Below the pieces are notes generated by a model, which ran no database searches, had not been told where the DNA came from, and saw only the letters and a list, made by a program, of their open reading frames with translations. Below are positions 1 through 10,000 of a stretch of DNA of 64,000 nt, piece by piece. Every line of letters starts with the position of its first letter. The first letter of the stretch is position 1. The stretch is from NCBI RefSeq assembly GCF_004786035.1, contig NZ_CP035088.1:3694001-3758000 (forward strand). The letters run 5' to 3'. Source of the DNA: Pseudomonas viciae (GTDB taxonomy: Bacteria > Pseudomonadota > Gammaproteobacteria > Pseudomonadales > Pseudomonadaceae). Made by a program: the position numbers and the translations under genes.

Positions 1-1009
1 GGTGTTGATGAACATCCCCAGGGCACGGTCGGCACCGTCGCCGCCCTGCATCCGGCCCAGCAGGACCGTACCGAACACCACCTCTTGTTTGCCGGATACC
101 TTGCCCAGCACCTGCGCCCAGGCCAGGTGCACCAGGCTGGCGGCACTCACCCCCAGGTGGCGTGCCTGTGTCCGCAGGCGCCTGGACAACGCCAGATCCA
201 CCGGCTGGCGGACCTCATCGATGCCATGCCCCTCACCCTGCACGTCCTGCAGACCAAAGGGCAGCGTCGGCTCGTCGATATCGCCGAGCATCTCGCGGAA
301 AAAGGCTTCATGTTCTTGTTCGCTGGCCCCCAGACGGGCCTGGGCCACGTAGTTGCGATACGGCATCGCTTCGCCCAACTGGCCGTCCTGGCCCAACAGG
401 TGCATTTGCATCTCGTGCTGCATCACATCCAGGGCCGTGTGGTCCAGGGCCATGTGATGGAACAGCAGGATCGCCACCCAGCGATCCTGGGCCTCATCGC
501 GGGCGTAAGCCAATTGCAGCAACGGCGCCTGGCCCAAGTCGAGGCGATAGTGTCGGGCATCGAAACGGCTGGCCAGCTGCGTCGCGATGTCGCCAGCCGA
601 AGCGTCTGGAACAATGCATTGCGGCGCCAGCACCACCTCGCGCCAGACCACTTGCACCGGCTCATCCAACCCTTCCCAGACCACGCTGGTGCGCAAGATG
701 TCGTGGCGATCGATCACCACTTGCAGCGCCCCGATGAAGGCGTCGAGGCGTTCACGGTTGTCAAAGGCGAATTGCGTCTGCAATACATAGGGGTCGCCCT
801 GCTCGGCGGCCAAGTGGTGATAAAGAATCCCTTCCTGCAACGGTGCCAGCGGGTAGATGTCCTGCACGTTGCGCGCACCACCGGGCACCGTGGCGACGAT
901 CTGGTCGATGGCGTCCTGGGACAGCGTGACCAGTGGCAGCATGTCCGGGCTGATGTGCTCGCAATCTGCCGGGATCCGATTCGCCGGAACACGGATCTCC
1001 TTACCGCTA
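1..1009 (-). other. Module 17, partial: dual E/C domain only
   Basis: N-terminal ~330 residues of a condensation domain with IYPLAPLQEG, HHLAAEQGD and catalytic HHMALDHTA; the window ends inside the C domain at LGMFINT. The DNA at about 600-860 is nearly identical to the C domain of Thr module 8 (about 30420-30680). Since that C domain accepts Thr downstream of an Ile/Val residue, I infer module 17 also adds Thr. The A domain is not visible. Confidence 0.8.
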
Positions 1010-4000
1010 CCAACGGCCGCCGCCAGCGCCGCCAGGGTCGGTTGGCTGAACAGCACGCGCACGTCGGCGCTCAAGCCGGCCTGGCGCATGCGTTCGATCA
1101 GCGTGACCGCCAGCAACGAATGGCCGCCCAGCTCAAAGAAATGATCGTGGCGACCGACTTTCTCGACCTTGAGCACATCGACCCAGATCTGTGCCAGGGT
1201 CTGCTCCACCTCACCCTGCGGCGCTTCATATTCGCGCGAGGCATAGGCCTCGGCATCCGGCGCCGGCAGTGCGCGGCGGTCCAGCTTACCGTTGGCGGTC
1301 AGCGGGAAGGCTGGCAGCACCACCAAGGCGCTGGGCAGCATGTAGTCGGCCAGCACGCTCGACAATTGCCCCCGTAAGTCGTGAACCGACAAGGTCACGC
1401 CCGGTTCGGCAATCACATAACCCACCAGGCGCTTGGGCCCGGCATCGTCTTGCCGCGCCAGCACCACCGCGTCTTTCACGCCCGGGCACTGGCCCAAGCG
1501 GGCTTCGACCTCGCCCAGCTCAATGCGGAAACCACGGATTTTCACCTGGTCGTCGTTACGCCCCAGGTAATCCACCGTACCGTCCGCCCGCCAGCGCGCC
1601 AGGTCGCCGGTGCGGTAGAGCAAGGCACCGGGATCGGCATTGAACGGATCGGCGACGAACTTCTCGGCGGTCAGTTCAGGGCGATTCAGATACCCTTTCG
1701 CCACGCCGTCGCCACCGATGTACAGCTCGCCGGCCACGCCGATGGGCACGGGTTGCCGGTTGGCATCCAGCACATAGACCCGGCTGTTGCCAATCGGTCG
1801 GCCAATCGGGATTCCACCCTCGCCCACGGTTTTGATCTCGTGGGTGGTGGTGAAGGTGGTGGCTTCGGTCGGGCCGTAGCCGTTGAGCAGGTGCAGCGGC
1901 GCGCCTTCGTTCAGGACGCGGCCGATCACCGCCGGGTCGAGCACATCGCCGCCGACGATCAGGTAGCGCAACTGGGCGAACACTGACATCAGCCCGGCGG
2001 CGTACTGATGGAACAGGCCGGCGGTCATCCACAGCACGCTGACCGATTGCTCTTGCAGCAGTGCCGCAAAACGTTCCTGTGTCAGCAACACGTCCTGGTC
2101 GACCACCACCACGCAACCGCCGTTGAGCAACGGCGCCCAGACGTCGAGGGTACTGGCGTCGAATGCCGGGTTGGAGGCAAAGGCGACGCGGTCCTCGGTG
2201 TTGAAGTCGGCGTAACCGTTATTGATCACCAGCCGGTTGATCGCCCGGTGCGGCACCAGCACGCCTTTGGGGGTACCGGTGGAACCGGAGGTGTACATGA
2301 TGTAGGCCACCGATTCGGTGCTTTGTATCAACCTCAGGTCATGATCCGCCTCGCTATCCAGGACGACGGTGTCCAGATCCACACGGGCAATCCCCTCAGG
2401 GGCCGTCATCGTGCTCAGGCTCAGAAGCGTCCGGGCACCGCTGTCGCGCACCATGAACTCCTGACGCTCCAGCGGCGCGCTGACGTCCAGCGGCACGTAG
2501 GCGGCGGCGCACTTGAGAATCGCCAGTTGGCTGACCAGCAGCTCAATCGAACGCTCCAACGCAATCGCCACTCGATCGCCCGGTTGCACACCGAGGCCGA
2601 CCAAATGGCGCGCCAGGCGATTGGCCCGGTGGTTCAACTCGGCGTAGCCCAGGCTGTACGCGTCGTGCACAGCTGCAATAGCCTGCGGACGTTCCTTGGC
2701 CTGGGCTTCGAACAGGCCATGGACGGTCCTGTCCTGGGGATAGCTGCGAGTAGTGGCGTTGAAATCCACCAGCAATTGCCGACGCTCGGTCGACGGTAGA
2801 ATCGACAGGCTGTGCAACGGCGTCTGCGGAGCTTGTTCCAGCGCCTCGACCAGATGCTCCAGGGCAACGCTCATGTAAGCACACATCCGTTGCGCGCCGA
2901 TCTGCGGCACCGCCAGCGCCGACAAGCGGAAATCTTCGCCCAGGTCATCCACCGACAAGGTCAGCGGGTAGTTGGTACGCTCTTCGTTGCTCAGCAGTTG
3001 AATACCGTCCCAAGCCACCAAGGCTTCGCTCGAGGCGGCATCCGCGGCGCTGTGCCGGTAATTGAGCAACGCGCTGAACAATGGCAGCGGCGCGGCCACG
3101 GCGCTGCAACGCTGGGCCAAGGCCAACGAGGCGTGCTCGTGCCCCAAAAGACCGGTCAGGCGCGCGTGTGCGGCTTTCACCCCGTCGCGCACGCCTTGGG
3201 CTCCGACACTCACCCGCAGCGGCAAGGTGTTGATGAACATGCCCAGCGCCCGGTCGGCGCCCTCGCCGCCCTGCATCCGCCCCATCAGCACGGTGCCAAA
3301 GACAACGTCCTGCTTGCCGGATACCTGCCCCAGCACGTGTGCCCACGCCAGGTGATGCAGGCTCGCGGCGCTCACGCCCAATTGACGGGCCTGGGCCCGC
3401 AGACGACGACTCAAGTCGACAGGCAGACTCAGTCCGGCTTCTTCGATATCGCTACCGTCGCCGCGAACGTCCAGCACGCCAAACGGCAATGTCGGCTCGT
3501 CGACATCGCTCAACATGTCACGGAAGAACCCTTCGTGCTCCGCGCGGCTCACGCCCAGGCGGGCCTGGGCCACGTAATTGCGAAACGGTACTGCCTCGCC
3601 CAACTGGTCGGCCTGGCCCAGCAGGTGCGCCTGCATCTCGTGCTGCACCACTTCCAGCGCCGTGTGATCGAGGGCCATGTGGTGGAACAGCAGCATCGCC
3701 ACCCAGCGTTGATGGGCAGGATCGTGGGCGTATGCGATGCGCATCAATGGCGCCTGTTGCATGTCCAGGCGGTAATGCAGGGTGTCGAAGCGCTCGTGTA
3801 ACTGCCCGGCGATGTCGCCCGCCTCGGCGGTCAGCGCCAGCTCTTCCACCGCCAGTTGCGCTTTGCGCCAGACCACCTGCACCGGCTCGTCCAGGCCTTC
3901 CCAGACCACCGAGGTGCGCAGGATGTCATGGCGATCGATGACGCCTTGCAAGGCCTGGGCAAACGCCTCCAGCCGCTCGCGATCCGTGACGATGAACGTG

Positions 4001-7000
4001 GCTTGCAACACATAGGGATCCCCCGTGTGCGCAGCGATGTGGTGATAGAGAATCCCCTCCTGCAACGGTGCCAACGGGTAGATGTCCTGCACGTTGCGCG
4101 CACCACCCGGCACCGTCTCCACGATGCGGTCGATGTCTAGCTGGTCCAGCACCACCAAGGGCAGCATCGATGGCGTGATTCGGGTACAGCCCAGCAGAAT
4201 GCCGTTGTCCGGCACCACAACCTCGCTGCCACTGCCAACCGCCGACGCCAGCGCCGCGAGCGTTGGCTGGCTGAACAGCACCCGCACGTCCGCCGACAAG
4301 CCGAGCTGGCGCATCCGGCCAATCAAGCTGACGGCCAACAGCGAATGCCCGCCCAGTTCGAAGAAATGATCATGACGGCCCACACGCTCGACCTTGAGCA
4401 GGTCCTGCCAGATCTGCGCCAGGGCGGTTTCGACTTCGCCTTGCGGGGCTTCGTAGCCACGGGTGATGACGGCATCCAGGTCCGGCGCCGGTAGCGTCTT
4501 TCGATCAAGTTTACCGTTGGGGGTCAGCGGTAAGGCATCCAGGCGCACGTAGGCGGCAGGTACCATGTAAGCCGGCAGTTGCGCTTGCAAGTGCGTGCGC
4601 AGGGTTTCTATTTCTACTGTTTCATCCGGTGAGTGTTGGGTGAAATAGGCCACCAGGCGTTTGTCGCCCGGCACGTCTTCGCGGGCCAGGACCACGGTTT
4701 CCTTGATGTTTGGAGCCTGGACGAGCTTGGCTTCGATCTCACCCAGTTCGATGCGGAAACCACGGATCTTGACCTGGTCGTCGTTGCGGCCCAGGTATTC
4801 GATGTTGCCGTCCGGCAGGTAACGGCCCAGGTCGCCGGTTTTGTACATGCGCGCGTTCGGGGCCGTGCTGAACGGATCCTTGAGGAAACGCTCGGCGGTG
4901 AGGTCATCGCGATTCAGGTAACCCCGCGCCACGCCGGCACCACCGATGTAGATTTCACCCGGCACGCCCAATGGCACCGGCTGTTGGTGTTCGTCCAGCA
5001 AGTAGAACTGGGTATTCGCCACCGGTTTGCCGATGTGTGCGGCAAACCCGTCTTCGCGAGCCATCGACACCCAACTTGAGTAGGTTGTGGTTTCCGAAGG
5101 GCCGTAGAGGTTGCACAGACGCTTGACCTGGGTCTGTTCGAACAGCGTTTCCACCAGGCTGCGCTTGAGCGCTTCGCCAGCGACGTTGACCGTGTCGACG
5201 CCCTCGCCCAGTCCACCGGATTCCAGCAAGGCCTTGAGCGCCGAGGGCACGGTGTTGATCAGGGTGATGTCGTGCTCACCCTGTTGCAGTTCCAGCACAT
5301 TAGTCACGACTTCGATGCTGCCGCCCGACGTCAACGGCGCGAAGCATTCATAAACGGCCAAGTCGAAGTTCAGCGAGGTGGAAAACAGGGTTTTCGACAA
5401 CGTGGCGTCATCGAACGAACGATGGGCCCAGGTCAGGAAGTTCACCGTGTTGCGGTGTTCGATCATCACGCCCTTGGGCAGACCGGTGGAACCGGACGTG
5501 TAGATCACATAGGCCAGGTGTGACGAGGTCAGGCCCGGCACCTGTGGATTAGGCGCCGCTTCGTCCTGCCAGACGCCCTGGTCGAGGTCGATCACCGGTA
5601 CCGCCATCTCGCCCAGCAAGTGGCGCGTGGTTCCTTGAACCAGGATCGCCGCCGGGGCACTGTCTTCGAGCATGTAGGCAATGCGGTCCTGCGGATAAGC
5701 CGGGTCGAGCGGCACATAACCGCCCCCGGCCTTCAGAATGGCGAGCAGCCCTACAACCATGTCGATACCACGTTCGACACAAATCGCCACCCGCGAATCA
5801 GGCTTCACACCCTGCTTGCGCAGGTAATGCGCCAAGCGGTTGGCCCGTTCATTCAACTCGCGATAGTTCAGGCGTTGCTCGCCGCGAATCACCGCAACGG
5901 CATCCGGCGTACGCTGCACCTGCTCCTCGAACAGCCCATGAATGGTCTGCTGCCGCGGATAATCGGCTTCGGTGGCGTTGAACGTCACCAGCAGTCGTTC
6001 ACGTTCCGAGGCCGGCAGGATCGACAGGCGATACAGAGCCGCCTGTGGCGTCTGCTCCAGTGCCTGCACCAGCGTTTGCAGCGCTGCGTGCATATAAGCG
6101 CAAACCCGTTGGGCGCCGATCTGCTGCGCGACCAGCACCGTCAGGTTGAAACCGGTCCCCAGGTCATCGACGTTCAAGGTCAACGGATAATTGGTACGGT
6201 CTTCCCCATCCAGGACGTTGATACCGCGCCATGCTTGCAATGCCTGAGCCGACGCCTCGCCCGTGGCGCGGTGCCGATAGTTGAGCAAGGCGCTGAACAG
6301 CGGCAACGGCGCCGCCACACCACTGCAACGCTGGGCCAGCGCCAGCGAAGCGTGCTCGTGCCCGAGCAAGGCCGTCAGTTGCCCATGGACCGCCTTGACA
6401 CCAGCCTTGACACCTTGGCCGCCCAAGCTCACGCGCAGCGGCAAGGTATTGATGAACATCCCCAGTGCGCGGTCGGCGCCCTCGCCAGCCTGCATCCGGC
6501 CCATCAGGACCGTACCGAACACCACCTCCTGCTTGCCGGACACCTTGGCCAGCACTTGCGCCCACGCCAGGTGCACCAGGCTGGCGGCACTCACCCCCAG
6601 TTGACGGGCTTGGGCCCGCAAGCGCAGGTCCAAGGCGGCATCCACCGCCTGGGTGGTCTCTTCAATATCGCGACCACCACCCTGCACGTCCTGCAGATTG
6701 AAGGGCAGTGTCGGCTCGTCGATATCGCCGAGCATGTCGTGAAAGAACGCCTCATGTTCTTCCCGACTCACACCCAAGCGTGCCTGGGCTACGTAATTGC
6801 GATAGGGCACCGCTGCGGTCAGTTGCCCGGCTTCACCCAGCAGGTGCGCTTGCATCTCGTGCTGCACCACGTCCATCGCCGTGTGGTCCAGGGCGATGTG
6901 ATGGAACAACAGTGTCGCGACCAAGCGATGATTGGCCTCGTCCCTTGCGTAAGCCAAGCGCATCAGCGGCGCCTGGGCGACATCGATACGGTGGTGGCGC

Positions 7001-10000
7001 GGGTCGAAACGCTGGCGCAATTGCCCAACGATATCGCCAGCGGCCGGGTCGAGATCGAGCGCTTCGAGGTGCAGCCTGGCTTCACGCCAGACCACTTGCA
7101 TGGGCTCTTCCAGGCCTTCCCAGACGATGCTGGTGCGCAAGATGTCATGACGATCGATGACGACCTGCAATGCCTGGACGAACGCCTCGAGACGCTCCTG
7201 GTTGTCGAAGGCAAACTGTGACTGGAGCAGATACGGGTCGCCCTGCTCGGCAGCCAGGTGATGATAGAGGATACCTTCCTGCAATGGAGCCAGCGGGTAG
7301 ATATCCTGCACATTGCGCGCCCCGCACGGCACCGTCGCCACGAGACGGTCGATGGTTTCCTGGGAGAGGTTGGCCAGCGGCAACAGATCGGCGGTGATGC
7401 GCTCGCAATCCAGCGCAATGAGGTTCGCCGGAACGCTGACTTCCTTTCCACTGCCAACGGCGGCCGCCAGCGCGGCCAGGGTCGGTTGATTGAACAGTAC
7501 GCGCACATCGGCGCTCAAACCGGCCTGACGCATGCGTTCGATCAGGCTGACCGCCAGCAGCGAATGCCCGCCCAGTTCGAAGAAATGATCATGACGGCCC
7601 ACACGCTCGACCTTGAGCAAGTCCTGCCAGATCTGCGCCAGGACGGTTTCGACTTCGCCTTGCGGGGCTTCGTAGCCACGGGTGATGACGGCATCCAGGT
7701 CCGGCGCCGGTAGCGCCTTTCGATCAAGTTTACCGTTGGGGGTCAGCGGTAAGGCATCCAGGCGCACGTAGGCGGCAGGTACCATGTAAGCCGGCAGGTG
7801 CGCTTGCAGGTGCGTGCGCAGGGTTTCTATTTCTACTGTTTCATCCGGTGAGTGTTGGGTGAAATAGGCCACCAGGCGTTTGTCGCCCGGCACGTCTTCG
7901 CGGGCCAGGACCACGGTTTCCTTCAGCCCATCGTGGCGCGCAAGTTTGGCTTCGATCTCGCCGAGTTCAATGCGGAAGCCGCGGATCTTGACCTGATCGT
8001 CGTTGCGGCCCAGGTATTCAATGTTGCCGTCCGGCAGGTAACGGCCCAGGTCGCCGGTTTTGTACATGCGCGCGTTCGGGGCCGTGCTGAACGGATCCTT
8101 GAGGAAACGCTCGGCGGTGAGGTCATCGCGATTCAGGTAACCCCGTGCCACCCCGGCACCACCGATGTAGATTTCACCCGGCACACCCAATGGCACCGGC
8201 TGTTGGTGCTCGTCGAGCAGGTAGAACTGGGTGTTCGCCACCGGCTTGCCAATGTGCGCGGCAAACCCGTCTTCGCGAGCCATCGACACCCAACTTGAGT
8301 AGGTTGTGGTTTCCGAAGGGCCGTAGAGGTTGCACAGACGCTTGACCTGGGTCTGTTCGAACAGCGTTTCCACCAGGCTGCGCTTGAGCGCTTCACCGGC
8401 GACGTTGACCGTGTCGACGCCCTCGCCCAGTCCCCCGGACTCCAGCAACGCCTTGAGCGCCGAGGGCACGGTGTTGATCAGGGTAATGTCGTGCTCACTC
8501 TGTTGCAGTTCCAGCACATTAGTGACCACGTCGATGCTGCCGCCCGACGTCAGCGGCGCGAAGCATTCGTAGACCGCCAGGTCGAAGTTCAGCGAGGTCG
8601 AGAACAGGGTTTTCGACAGGGTTTGAGCATCAAACGAACGATGCGCCCAGGTCAGGAAGTTCACCGTGTTGCGGTGTTCGATCATCACACCCTTGGGCAG
8701 ACCAGTGGAACCGGAGGTGTAGATCACGTAGGCCAGATGTGCGGACGTCAGCTCGGCAACCTGCGGATTCTGGACGGATTCGCCCTGCCACAGCCCGCTG
8801 TCGAGATTGATCACTGGCATCGAGGCGCCGGCCAGCAGTTCAACAGTCGCGGTCTGGGCCAACACCGCTGCTGGGGCACTGTCTTCCAGCATGTAGACAA
8901 TGCGGTCCAGCGGATAGGTCGGGTCCAACGGCACATAACCGCCGCCGGCCTTGAGGATCGCCAGCAGGCCCACAACCATGTCGATACCACGTTCGACACA
9001 AATCGCCACCCGCGAATCAGGCTTCACACCCTGCTTGCGCAGGTAATGCGCCAAGCGGTTGGCCCGTTCGTTCAACTCGCGATAAGTCAGCCGTTGCTCG
9101 CCACGGATCACCGCAACGGCATCCGGCGTACGCTGCACCTGCTCCTCGAACAGCCCATGAATGGTCTGCTGCCGCGGATAATCGGCTTCGGTGGCGTTGA
9201 ACGTCACCAGCAGTTGTTCACGTTCCGAGGCTGGCAGGATCGACACGTGCTGCAAGGGCAGGTCCGGCGTCTGTTCCAGCATGCGGACCAGACTTTCCAG
9301 TGTCTGGCGCATATAGCCAGCAATGCGCTGGGCGCCAATCCCGGCCAGGGCCAGCACGCTGAGACTGAAGCCTTCGCCCAAATCATCCACCGATAAGGTC
9401 AGTGGATAGTTGGTGCCCTCCGCACCGCCCAGCGAATGCAGACCCTCCCACGCCTCCAGCGTCTGTACCGTGGGCGCTTGCGCCGTGCCGCTGTGGCGGT
9501 AGTTGAGCAACGAACCGAATAACGGCGCGGGCGCGGGTACACCGCTGCAACGCTGGGCCAACGCCAACGAAGCGTGTTCATGGCCGAGCAACGCTGTCAG
9601 GCCCGCGTGGGTGGCCTTCACGCCTTCGCGCACACCCTGCCCGGCCAGTTTCACCCGCAACGGCAGTGTGTTGATGAACATGCCCAGTGCGCGGTCGGCA
9701 CCGTCGCCACCCTGCATCCGGCCCATCAATACTGTGCCGAACACCACGTCCTGTCGGCCGGAAACAGCGCCGACCACCCGCGCCCAGGCCAAGTGATACA
9801 AGGCTGCCGCGCTGACACCCAACTGGCGGGCCTGCGCTCGCAAGCGACGGCTCAATTCTACATCGATCGGCAGGTGGACTTCCTCGACCACCGATTCGCC
9901 TTCGGGCACTGCGGAAAACCCCAGCGGCAACGTTGGCTCATCGACATCGCCCAGCATCTCGCGGAAAAATGCTTCATGGGAATCGCCGCCCACACCCAGG

